NCBI GenBank assembly: GCA_033549365.1
Contig: JAWSUF010000012.1
Span: 1 to 64,000, forward strand
Origin: Acidobacteriota bacterium
GTDB lineage: Bacteria > Acidobacteriota > Aminicenantia > Aminicenantales > Saccharicenantaceae
Direction of reading: 5' to 3'
Length of the DNA stretch: 64,000 nt
Positions 45,698 through 54,600 of the stretch are shown piece by piece (the stretch's first letter is position 1; every line of letters begins with the position of its first letter). Below the pieces are notes generated by a model. The model did not search any database. It was not told the DNA's origin and was given only the letters and a program-made list of their open reading frames with translations. The position numbers and the translations under genes are program-made.

Positions 45698-47427
45698 CCG
45701 TAAAAACCCGAAACCTGCTGATCCTCGCGATTTTCGGGGCCGGGCTGTTCCTGAGGTTCTGGGGGCTGTCCCCGGATGTTCCCGAACCGAGGGATGTTTT
45801 CGCGGCGAAAGCCGTTCTTGAAGCCTATGAGGGGGGCGCCGGTCTTGTTCTCAAGGGCCTCTCGCTTTTTCTTTCCGTGATTTTCTTGCACAAAGAGCCT
45901 TCTCCTTATCCTTTCACGATCGAGCATGTCCTTCTCATCTCCAGAATCGCATCGGCGTTCCTGAGTTTTCTCTGGCTCCCGGTGCTTTTCCTTTCGTTGA
46001 AAAAGCTCTTCCGTGAGAAAGCGGCCATCCTGGGGACATTTCTTTTTTCCATCGCCTTCATTCCCATCGCAGGAAGCGGAAAACCGGATTCTGTGGCGCT
46101 TTTCGGACTGTTTGTTCTTATATCGATCGCTTTTTCGGCCTCAATCATCCATTCCTCAAAACAACTCCCCTATCTTCTCGCAGGGCTTTTTGCCGGCCTG
46201 GCAGCCGCCTGTGATATTCGTGGAGTCCTGGCGGTTGGAGCGATCGTCGCCGCCCATCTTACCCGCAAGAATCCGGCAGATTCCCTCAAGGCCCGGTTCC
46301 TGAATGCCCGGCTTCTTTTCTCCGGATTTTCGTGTTTTGCGGGCTTTTTAACCGGCCGCGTCCTGATTATTCTCGTGAGGTTGCCGGGAGGAACCACGGC
46401 CGCACCCATCGATTTTCCGCAATTCGTCAAGCGCACGGTTTCCGCATTCGCATCGGGAGAGGGCCTGCTCTTTTTTATCGCCATCCTCTTCGGCATCGCC
46501 GGCCTCATCCTCTATCGGCGCGACGCTCATGTCCCGGTCTTCTTCATTTTCCCCGTTCTGTTCCTGGCCGCCGTTCCTCTGGCCGGTTCGGAGCCCCGCA
46601 ACGATCTCGTCGTCCTGTCTCCCTTTTATGCCGCCCTGGCCGGTCTGGGCATCGCCTCTCTTCTGGAAAGACAAGGGGCCCGGGAAGTTCGCATCATTCT
46701 GCATGCAGCCGTCGTCCTGTTGCTGGCGGCGCTTTCGGCGCGAACCGTCGTCAACGGATACATGCGTTGGGACGACGACACCGCCGCCATCGCCCGGCGG
46801 TGGATCGTCCGGAATCTGCCCGAAGACCTGCTCTGCCGGCCCGGCGGGCAGGACTGCGAGCCGATGAAAGTCATTCATCTCAAAGAAGGTTATTTCGGAA
46901 ACCGGCCGCGGACCGTTTACGGCGCATCCGGCGGGGCGTCCGTCAACATTCCGATACCTCTTCCCGAAGTTCCCTGGCAGGGCCCTATCCCGAGAGAGTT
47001 CGAAATTCTGGACGGCAGTCCTTACGGCAAGGAAACGAAAAGCTTTCGGATCGAGGGCGGGCAAAAAACGGAAAGAATCTTCATATCCCGCACTCCTCTG
47101 AAAAAAATCGACATCCATTTTCTTCTCAATGAATCCGACGGAGACATCATCGTCCGCAACGGATTCCAGAGACGGAAAATCGCCATTGAGAATGGCCGCG
47201 AGGCTCATCTTGTTCTGGCCCCGCAGCTCACCTTCCCGTTCCATCGTTACCGCTACTCGATCCGGATCAAAGCCTCCAAGGACCTGAAGAGTTCCTTTGT
47301 CAGGATTCTCCCCGATATTCCTGAGACGGCGGGAGTCGATCCCCGGCTCTTCATCGAATCGAAAAGCCTCTTTCTTGAAGCCGAAAACATGGAGCGGACG
47401 GGAGGACGGCTTGTAGAGGCGGCTTGA
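45694..47427 (+). CDS. GT-C-fold membrane glycosyltransferase, paralogue with a truncated C-terminus
   Basis: A 577-residue paralogue of the gene before it, with the same N-terminal pattern (a hydrophobic helix, then FLRFWGLSPDVPEPRDVFAAK in place of FILRIWGTAGVHNRADDHL) and about ten membrane helices to residue 355. A soluble domain follows. It ends at IESKSLFLEAENMERTGGRL and four more residues, which aligns with the start of the final beta domain of the first gene (IDSLALYLEAEDLEE); the last 130 residues are missing. GTG 45694 overlaps the upstream stop and has GGAGG upstream. It stops 39 bases before the end of hgcB on the other strand, so the truncation coincides with the edge of that locus. 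Confidence 0.8.
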   Translation: MTVKTRNLLILAIFGAGLFLRFWGLSPDVPEPRDVFAAKAVLEAYEGGAGLVLKGLSLFLSVIFLHKEPSPYPFTIEHVLLISRIASAFLSFLWLPVLFLSLKKLFREKAAILGTFLFSIAFIPIAGSGKPDSVALFGLFVLISIAFSASIIHSSKQLPYLLAGLFAGLAAACDIRGVLAVGAIVAAHLTRKNPADSLKARFLNARLLFSGFSCFAGFLTGRVLIILVRLPGGTTAAPIDFPQFVKRTVSAFASGEGLLFFIAILFGIAGLILYRRDAHVPVFFIFPVLFLAAVPLAGSEPRNDLVVLSPFYAALAGLGIASLLERQGAREVRIILHAAVVLLLAALSARTVVNGYMRWDDDTAAIARRWIVRNLPEDLLCRPGGQDCEPMKVIHLKEGYFGNRPRTVYGASGGASVNIPIPLPEVPWQGPIPREFEILDGSPYGKETKSFRIEGGQKTERIFISRTPLKKIDIHFLLNESDGDIIVRNGFQRRKIAIENGREAHLVLAPQLTFPFHRYRYSIRIKASKDLKSSFVRILPDIPETAGVDPRLFIESKSLFLEAENMERTGGRLVEAA

Positions 47428-47466
47428 AAATATCTCCAAATCACCGCCCGGACGGACCGGCCGCGA

Positions 47467-47742
47467 TCAACCGCAGGACGGAACGGCCTTTCCCCTGATC
47501 TCCGAGATCAGGATCGCCCAGGCGCAGCCGACGCCCGCACGGACCGATATCGCGCCGAACGGGCAATTTTTCGCGCAGGCGCCGCACTCCATGCACCGGT
47601 CACGATCTGTAATCCAGGCCTTTTTCCCTTCAATGGAGAAAACGCCGTGCGGACAGACCGCGGCGCACATCCCACAGCCCGTGCATAGGTCGGGGTCGTA
47701 AGCCAATGTCGCGACGTTTCGAAGATATCGAAGCTCGTTCAT
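47467..47742 (-). CDS. hgcB: Mercury methylation ferredoxin HgcB
   Basis: A 91-residue 2[4Fe-4S] ferredoxin. Cluster motifs are Cys 20-23-26-30 in CTGCGMCAAVCP and 50-53-56-60 in CMECGACAKNCP. Cys 73 in RAGVGCAWA matches the lone conserved cysteine of the family, which is essential for methylmercury formation. The usual pair of cysteines at the extreme C-terminus is reduced to one (PSCG). HgcB is thought to reduce the HgcA corrinoid and hand over the mercury. ATG 47742 has AGAGGAAA upstream; the longer open frame upstream overlaps hgcA and is rejected. The gap to hgcA is 11 bases. Confidence 0.93.
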   Translation of the reverse strand: MNELRYLRNVATLAYDPDLCTGCGMCAAVCPHGVFSIEGKKAWITDRDRCMECGACAKNCPFGAISVRAGVGCAWAILISEIRGKAVPSCG

Positions 47743-47753
47743 AAGATTTCCTC

Positions 47754-48884
47754 TTAAAAACCCCGGATCAAGGCAACGACCAGAACAACAATTCCCAGAG
47801 ATGCCGAAACGAGGACGGCCGGCACAGCGACTCTCATTTCCTTGAGAACTCCGGACAGCGACGTGAAAGTCGAAGAGCCGGTGAAGCCCATGGCCAGGAA
47901 GGTCGAAACGGCCGGAAGCAGCAACAAATAGGCCGCCGCCCATTCCCATGATGCTCCATCCGGCGGGATCAATCCCCGAAACCAACAGACGGCCGCGGCC
48001 CAGGCCACGCCCGCAAGCCAGCCTTTCAAGGCAAAGGCCCGGACGGGAATCCAGGGCAGAAGGATCGGAACGAGAAATGCGCCGACCAGGACGGCGCCCA
48101 GAAAGGGAAGCCAGATTTCACGGAACGGCAACGGCAACCCGAAGAGGTAGAGTACGCCGAGGACGGCGGTCGCCGGGAGGAGATACTTGAACGGATTGAT
48201 CAATTCCACCGCCGTCAACACCAACCTGTCTTTGAAGGTGAAAACAACACGGCGCATTTCCGGCGTCGCTTTCATGCCGGCGGCGAGAAAACCTTTGATA
48301 TCGGCCGCCCTCACGGGTCCGTAGACGACCTTGAAACGGGTCCGGCGCGCGACATCATGAGCCGCGACGCCCGGGGCGCCCAACTGCGGCAGAATCAGCG
48401 TCCGATGGGAAACGACCCGGTCCAGGCCGGAGTCTTCGATCCGATACACCAATTCATCAGTCCCGAACGTCCCCTTGCCGGCGGCACACCAGACATTGAT
48501 CCCTTTCGTGTCCAGAACGAGGATCCAGGCATCGAGACCGGACAATTCGCGGCGCAGCGCATCGAAACTCAATTTATAGTTGGCCGAGACCAGGACGGGC
48601 GAGTCCGGATGGGCGCCCCCGACGGCGTAAAGACCGGGCTTGATCTTATAGTTCATCCGGCCCAGGCCGAGACGGGCTTTGATCGTTCCCAGAACATCCG
48701 TTCGGCCGAGCTTTGTCCGGACGACCGGGACCGGTCCGGCGGGAGCCGCGGTCCGGCCCTCAATCCAACGATCCGATTCTTCGAGGAAGATTTCCTCTTC
48801 CTCTTTCTTCGAAGACCATCCGCAGCATTCCGGGCCGCAATCGCACGTATCTCGAGAAGCGCCGATTTCCTTTTTTCCCGCCAT
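47754..48884 (-). CDS. hgcA: Mercury-methylating corrinoid protein HgcA
   Basis: A 376-residue corrinoid protein. The diagnostic cap-helix motif NVWCAAGKGTFGT is complete at 130-142; its Cys 133 binds the cobalt of the corrinoid and is needed for methyl transfer to Hg(II). The C-terminal third (about 235-375) has five membrane helices, as in known HgcA. The protein is longer than the 338-residue reference of Desulfovibrio because of an N-terminal extension of some 35 residues with the cysteine group CDCGPECCGW at 14-23, a possible metal-handling site. The start has GGAG nine bases upstream. It follows the marR gene by 11 bases and precedes hgcB by 11, so the three form an operon. Confidence 0.95.
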   Translation of the reverse strand: MAGKKEIGASRDTCDCGPECCGWSSKKEEEEIFLEESDRWIEGRTAAPAGPVPVVRTKLGRTDVLGTIKARLGLGRMNYKIKPGLYAVGGAHPDSPVLVSANYKLSFDALRRELSGLDAWILVLDTKGINVWCAAGKGTFGTDELVYRIEDSGLDRVVSHRTLILPQLGAPGVAAHDVARRTRFKVVYGPVRAADIKGFLAAGMKATPEMRRVVFTFKDRLVLTAVELINPFKYLLPATAVLGVLYLFGLPLPFREIWLPFLGAVLVGAFLVPILLPWIPVRAFALKGWLAGVAWAAAVCWFRGLIPPDGASWEWAAAYLLLLPAVSTFLAMGFTGSSTFTSLSGVLKEMRVAVPAVLVSASLGIVVLVVALIRGF

Positions 48885-48895
48885 GCTTCCCGCTC

Positions 48896-49390
48896 CTACC
48901 TCTCCGGAGTTATCTTCTCTTCAGGATCGCCGTCGGCTTCACAGCACCGGGAGGTTGCATTGCCTTTCCTGACGGCGTCCGACAAGAGGCCGATGCTCTC
49001 GATCACGGATTCCCTCTTTTCCGAGGGAATGAATTCGAGAACCCGGCTGAAATAGGAATTGAAAACCGCCTCGATGTCATCGAACAGCTTCCGACCCTGA
49101 TCCGTGAGCGAGATGCAGACATAGCGGCGGTCTTTTTCATTGGTCATCCTGTCGACCAGTCCGAGAAGAACAAGGCCCTGGATCAATCGGCTGAGAGTGC
49201 TTGTATCGAGTCCGAAATGCGAAGCCAGATCGACCAGGGAGACCTCCCGGCGATATCCGATTTCCAGAAGAGTATGACACTGGGCAAGGGTCAGCCCGCA
49301 GCAACCGGAATCGCGGCTGAACGGGCTGTTGATTTCCCGATCCAGAAGCCGAAGTTTTTCCCTGAGATAACGGATTTTTTGAGTGTTCAT
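48896..49390 (-). CDS. MarR-family transcriptional regulator heading the hgcAB operon
   Basis: A 164-residue winged-helix regulator. The DNA-reading part is VSLVDLASHFGLDTSTLSRLIQG (two overlapping runs, about 50-72) and the wing is MTNEKDRRYVCISLTDQGR near 82-100. It has six cysteines: vicinal pairs at 30-31 (SGCCGLT) and 149-150 (SRCCEAD), plus 38 and 92. Such pairs could bind thiophilic metals or sense oxidation. It is the first gene of the operon with hgcA and hgcB, so it probably controls mercury methylation genes. An inverted repeat overlaps its promoter. The role as regulator of hgcAB is inferred from position only. Confidence 0.85.
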   Translation of the reverse strand: MNTQKIRYLREKLRLLDREINSPFSRDSGCCGLTLAQCHTLLEIGYRREVSLVDLASHFGLDTSTLSRLIQGLVLLGLVDRMTNEKDRRYVCISLTDQGRKLFDDIEAVFNSYFSRVLEFIPSEKRESVIESIGLLSDAVRKGNATSRCCEADGDPEEKITPER

Positions 49391-49428
49391 GGTTTTACCC
49401 TGAACAACGGTCGCTTATTATTTTCATT

Positions 49429-49466
49429 ATACAATTATTATTTTATACATTAGTTGTATTTGTCAA
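49429..49466 (-). promoter_or_regulatory. Promoter and candidate operator of marR-hgcA-hgcB
   Basis: On the coding strand, TTGACA (49461-49466) is followed by 18 bases and AATAAT (49437-49442). Two nine-base arms, ATACAATTA (49429-49437) and TAGTTGTAT (49451-49459), form an inverted repeat with one mismatch and centres 22 bases apart, two turns of the helix. One arm lies in the spacer and the other just past the -10 box, the layout of a repressor site. The region is AT-rich in a GC-rich genome. Confidence 0.55.
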
Positions 49467-49556
49467 GTTTTATTTCCTTTTCGGCTTGAAGACATTCTCT
49501 TGATATCTTCCGGGGCAAGTTTTATACTTCCGGCCAAAAGGAGAAGGAGATTCGGC

Positions 49557-51581
49557 ATGCTGACAGCCCCTGAAAAACTCATATTCGTCCTTCTCATCCT
49601 GGCCACGGCCGCGGCGTTCCTCACTCCCATCATCCGCCGGATCCGAATCATTCAGGCCGGAATGCCGGACGGCCGGTTCTCTGATCTCTGGAGAAAATTC
49701 CGTCATGCCGCGACCAAGGTTCTTTTTCAGCGCTGCACGCTCCGCCGGGAGCGGGCCGCAACGGGACTGATGCACGCCCTCATCTTCTACGGGGCTCTGA
49801 CGTTCGACACCATGACCGTCAACCACACCCTGGAGGGATTCTTCAGGGGTTTCTATCTTTTCGGCGAAACGTCCTTCGGCCTCCTCTTCTCCTTCCTGGT
49901 CAACGCCGCCGCCGTCTCGGTCATGATCGGCGTCGCCTTTCTCGCCTTCCGGAGGTTCGTCCTCAAGCCCAAAGCCTATGCCACGACACCCGGGGATTCG
50001 GCGGCGATCTATCTCCTGATCACCATGGCCACGGCGACCTATCTCTATTTCGAAGGCTTCTCCATCGCCCATCATCCCGAAACGGCGCGTTGGGCCTTCA
50101 TCGGCTCCCGGATCGCCTCCGCCGTTCATCAATCGGGAATAAGCCCCGAGACCGTCGCCGCCCACGCCAAGATCGCCTGGTGGTCCCATGTCGTCGCCGT
50201 TTATGCCTTCATCGCCTATGTCCCCCACTCCAAGTATCTCCACATGTTCGCCGGGCCTTTCAATGTCTTCTTCCGCGGCGATGCGCCGAGCGGAGAGATG
50301 GAGCCTCTCGATCTCGAAAACTCCGAGGTTTTCGGGCTGGAGAAACCCGCCGATTTCACCTGGAAAGACAACCTCGACGCCTTCGCCTGCATGGAATGCG
50401 GCCGGTGCCAGGACGCCTGCCCGGCCTTCGCCGGAGGCAAACCGCTCTCGCCCAAGATGATCCTCTTCAACATGGAAAAAACGCTGCTCGCCTGCCATAA
50501 GGCCGTCGTTACGAAACGGCGGGACGAACAACCCGATCTCGTGCCCGCGACCTTCGCCGATGACGAGATCTGGGCCTGCACGACCTGCGGCGCGTGCGTC
50601 AAGGAATGCCCCGTCGAGATCGATCATATCCGGAAGATCGTCGGCACCCGCCGCGCCCGGGTGCTGATGCAGAGCCGGTTTCCCAACGAGCTCAACGCCT
50701 TTTTCCGGAATATGGAGACAAACGCCAATCCCTGGGGGATCGGCTTCGCCGAGCGCGCCGGCTGGGCGGACGGCCTTGACGTTAAGCCCATCCGGGATGT
50801 TCCCGGAGCCGAATACCTCTTCTGGGTCGGTTGCATGGGCGCCCATGACGACGCCGGAAAGGCGATCTCCGGCTCCTTCGTCAAAATTCTGCAAGCGGCC
50901 GGCATCAGGTTCGGAACGCTCGGGACGGAGGAAAAATGCTGCGGAGACTCGGCCCGCAGGCTGGGAAACGAGTATCTGTTCCAAACCCTGGCCGGGGAAA
51001 ATATCGCCCTTTTCAAAAAATACGGCGTTCGAAAAATCGTCACGATCTGTCCGCACGGCTTCAACACCCTCAAGCATGAATATCCCAAACTCCTGGAGTC
51101 CGTTCCCGGACTGACGGAAAACGACAAGACGGAGTTGAGCAAGATCGAGGTCGTCTCCCATGTCGAACTCATTCGCAACCTCATCGCTTCAAACCGGATC
51201 GCCCTCCGGAAGGGCGACGGGGCGGCCTGCATATTCCATGACCCCTGCTATCTCGGCCGTCACAACGGGCTGACAAAGGCGCCGCGCGAGATCCTGGTTT
51301 CGGCTCTCGGCGGAAAACTCCGGGAGCTCAAGCGGCACGGCCTCGACAGCTTCTGCTGCGGGGCGGGAGGCGGGCTGATGTGGACCGAGGAGAAGATCGG
51401 CCGGAGGACCAATCACCTGCGGACGGAGGAGATTATCGCCTCGGGCGCCGAATCGGCGGCCGCGGCCTGCCCCTTCTGCCTGACCATGCTTCGGGACGGA
51501 CTGAAGGACCTGGGCCGCGAAGACATCGGGGTACGGGACATCGCCCAAATCGTCGCCGAACGGCTGGTCGAAGCCGGTTGA
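49557..51581 (+). CDS. Membrane Fe-S oxidoreductase (HdrD/EMO-type, possible ETF:quinone oxidoreductase)
   Basis: A 674-residue protein. The N-terminal 240 residues have about six membrane helices like the nitrate reductase gamma/HdrE subunit, with histidines that can hold heme b. Two 4Fe-4S motifs follow: CMECGRCQDACP near 280 and CTTCGACVKECP near 342. The C-terminal half holds two CCG domains, seen as CCGDSARRLGN near 461 and HDPCYLGRHNG followed by CCGAGGG near 600. The layout fits HdrD-like enzymes and the EMO family that passes electrons from electron-transfer flavoprotein to menaquinone. ATG 49557 has AGGAG upstream. It is divergent from the hgc operon. The donor is not identified here. 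Confidence 0.85.
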   Translation: MLTAPEKLIFVLLILATAAAFLTPIIRRIRIIQAGMPDGRFSDLWRKFRHAATKVLFQRCTLRRERAATGLMHALIFYGALTFDTMTVNHTLEGFFRGFYLFGETSFGLLFSFLVNAAAVSVMIGVAFLAFRRFVLKPKAYATTPGDSAAIYLLITMATATYLYFEGFSIAHHPETARWAFIGSRIASAVHQSGISPETVAAHAKIAWWSHVVAVYAFIAYVPHSKYLHMFAGPFNVFFRGDAPSGEMEPLDLENSEVFGLEKPADFTWKDNLDAFACMECGRCQDACPAFAGGKPLSPKMILFNMEKTLLACHKAVVTKRRDEQPDLVPATFADDEIWACTTCGACVKECPVEIDHIRKIVGTRRARVLMQSRFPNELNAFFRNMETNANPWGIGFAERAGWADGLDVKPIRDVPGAEYLFWVGCMGAHDDAGKAISGSFVKILQAAGIRFGTLGTEEKCCGDSARRLGNEYLFQTLAGENIALFKKYGVRKIVTICPHGFNTLKHEYPKLLESVPGLTENDKTELSKIEVVSHVELIRNLIASNRIALRKGDGAACIFHDPCYLGRHNGLTKAPREILVSALGGKLRELKRHGLDSFCCGAGGGLMWTEEKIGRRTNHLRTEEIIASGAESAAAACPFCLTMLRDGLKDLGREDIGVRDIAQIVAERLVEAG

Positions 51582-51651
51582 CGAATCCCGGATGGATTTA
51601 AAAGAGGAATAGGTCAGGCTGGGGAATTATGGTATTGTTCATACAAGAGTT

Positions 51652-54600
51652 ATGAACAAAATGGGCATCCTCATCGGCTTCTTCGCCAAACGGGATGACG
51701 CTTCCAATGCCTTCGTAAAACTGCAACGGAAAGGTTATCGCCGGATCGCGTGGGTGAGCAAGAGTGCGGCGGGAAAAGTCCGGACGCGGGATCCCTTCCG
51801 CCGGCGCCGGGTCTGGGGAACGGTCGCATTGATGATTCTGTTCGGGGCGCTGGCCGAAGCGGTTTCGATGCGGCTTGCGTGGCTGGAGCCGATATCCGGC
51901 CATTTCCCATGGGCCCGGCTTCCGGGTCTGGGGGGCGCATTTATCGGAATCCTGGTCGGCACCGTCTGGATACGGCGATCGAGGTTCGGCGTCGAACGGG
52001 CGTGGATTGATAATCAGGCGCGTCGACTGGTTTCGGGGGAAACCGCCGTGATTCTCCAGGAGCCGACAGAAAGATTGCCTCTCCCCTTTTCCCTGTTGCT
52101 GGAAAGCGGCGAGACCCCGCCGGCCGTCTTTGTTATCCACCCCCGGCGCGGGAGCTCTGCCGGAGAGGACCGGCGCCCCGGGGAAACGCCGCTCAACCCG
52201 GCGCAGTTGCGGGACCATGCCCGGCGTCTGGCCGCCGAGCATCAGGTGGACCCCGAACCGCTCCGGGACTCCGGATTGCTCAAGCGGCTCGATCAGGGCC
52301 TCGGGCAATTCCAGCAGGCATGTCTGGATCTCTCCGGAGCCTATCGTGTGCAACAATCCCCTCCGCCGACCGGCGAATGGCTCCTCGACAACGAATATCT
52401 CTTCGAGAGCAACGCCCGTGACATCCTTCTGAACCTGCCCCGGAGTTTTTACCGGCAGTTGCCGGCCCTCGGCGTCGGCGCCGACCGGGGGTTGCCGCGC
52501 ATCTACGGTCTGGCCCGGGAACTGGCTTCTCACACCGACCTGCACTTGGATGAGGAGAACATCCAGGCCTTCATCAAAGCCTATCAGTCGGTTTGTCCGC
52601 TTTCGATCGGCGAACTCTGGGCCGTCCCCCAGATGTTGCGGATTGCGCTGCTCGAGGGCATCCAGCGGCTCGCCGAACGAACTCTGTCGGAACTGCGTGA
52701 AGGCGAGACGGCCGGGTTCTGGGCGAACCGGCTCATTGCCGCCAACCGGCAGGATCCCAACCAGCTCTTTTCTCTCATGACGGAATTGACGGAAACCCAA
52801 CCCCGCCCAAGCCCTTCTTTCGCCGCGCAACTGATTGACAACCTTTATGACGAGCAGCCCGCGCTGGCCCCGGTTCAAGCCTGGCTGGGACGCATTTTCA
52901 AGAAACCCATGACCGAACTCAGCCGGCGCGAAAAAAACCGCCAGACCCACGATCAGATATCGACCGGAAACGCCTTCAACAGTTTGCGCCGGCTCGCCTT
53001 GCTGGATTGGAAGGAATACTTCGAAAAGTTGAGCGGGGTCGAACAGACGCTGCGGCTGGATCCCGCCGGCATCTATCCCCGGATGGATTTCTCAACGCGC
53101 GACCGCTATCGCCGGGCGATTGAGGACCTCCACCGCGGATCCGGCCGGTCCGAGGACCAGGTCGCCCGGCTGGCCCTCGAAATGGCAACCCGGGCCGGAC
53201 GCGATTCCGGCCGGGATGAAGAGTCGCATCACATCGGAACTTACTTGATCGGCGAAAAAAGAAGGGATCTGGCTCGCCGCCTGGAGTGCCGTGAGACTTT
53301 CCGTTTCCGTGCCGTGCAATGGGCTTATCGTCATCACTCGGCGATGTATTTCACCGGTCTGATTGTTTTCTCCGCCGCCCTTGTTTTCCTGGGCCTTCGG
53401 CTCGGCCTGCGCGCCCAGACGCCGGGGATTCAGATGATCATGGCCGCTCTCTTGCTCATCCCCGCAAGCCAACTCGCGCTGGAGGTCATGAATGACCTGG
53501 TGATGAGGCTCCTGCCGCCGCGGACCCTGCCGAAGATGGATTTTCGGGCTTCCGGGATTCCCGACGCCTGCCGGACGCTGGTCGTCGTTCCGATGATGCT
53601 GGCGGATCAGGAGACGATCAAGGCCGAGGTGGAAAAGCTTGAGGTCCGTTATCTCGCCAACAAAGAGGCCAATCTGCTCTTCGCCCTCTACTCGGATTAC
53701 CGGGACGCGGCGCAGGCCCGTTGTGAAACCGACGGACCCCTGCTCGATGCCGTCACGCGGGGCATCCGGGATCTCAATCAGCGCCATGGCGGCGAACGGT
53801 TTTTCCTGTTCCACAGGGAGCGGAAATGGAGCGAAACCGAGCGGAAGTTTATCGGTTGGGAACGCAAACGGGGGAAGTTGGAAGAACTCAACGGTCTGAT
53901 CGACGGCACGCGGCCCGCCTCCGCCGATCGTCTGGTCACCGTCGGCGATCCGGACCGATTATCCAACGTCAGATTCGTCATCACCCTGGACAGCGACACG
54001 CAATTGCCGCACAACACCGCCCGCCGGATGATCGAGACACTGGCCCATCCCTTGAACCGGGCGCGTTTCGACGGCGGCGGTCGCGTTCGTTCCGGTTACA
54101 CCATCATCCAGCCGCGCGTGAGCCCTTCCCTGCCCAGCGCGACCGGTTCGCCGTTCAGCCGGCTCTTTTCGGATCCCATCGGCATCGATCCCTATACCAG
54201 CGCGGTTTCCGACGTCTACCAGGATCTGACCGGAGAAGGGTCCTATCACGGAAAAGGCATCTATGACGTGCGCGCCTTCAATCGCGTGCTTGCGGGCCGG
54301 TTCCCCGAGGCGGCGCTGCTGAGCCATGATTTGATCGAAGGCGCTCATGTCCGGGTGGGCCTGGCCAGCGATATCGAGCTTTTTGATGAATTCCCTCAGG
54401 ATTACCTGAGTTACACCAAGCGGCAGCATCGCTGGATTCGCGGCGATTGGCAGATCGCGGATTGGGTCCTGCCGCGGGTTCCAAAACCCGGCGGAGGGCG
54501 CGCGCCCAACCCGCTATCCCGGTTCAATCGCTGGAAGATATTGGACAATCTGCGCCGCAGTTTGCTGCCCGCGGCCGGCCTGGCCTTACTGGCGGCCTCC

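Noticed and set aside
47743-47985. 81-codon upstream extension of hgcB
   Set aside because: It overlaps the 3' end of hgcA in another frame; ATG 47742 has its own ribosome binding site and gives the normal HgcB length.
49470-51161. 563-codon frame opposite the Fe-S oxidoreductase
   Set aside because: Antisense shadow; no domain features.
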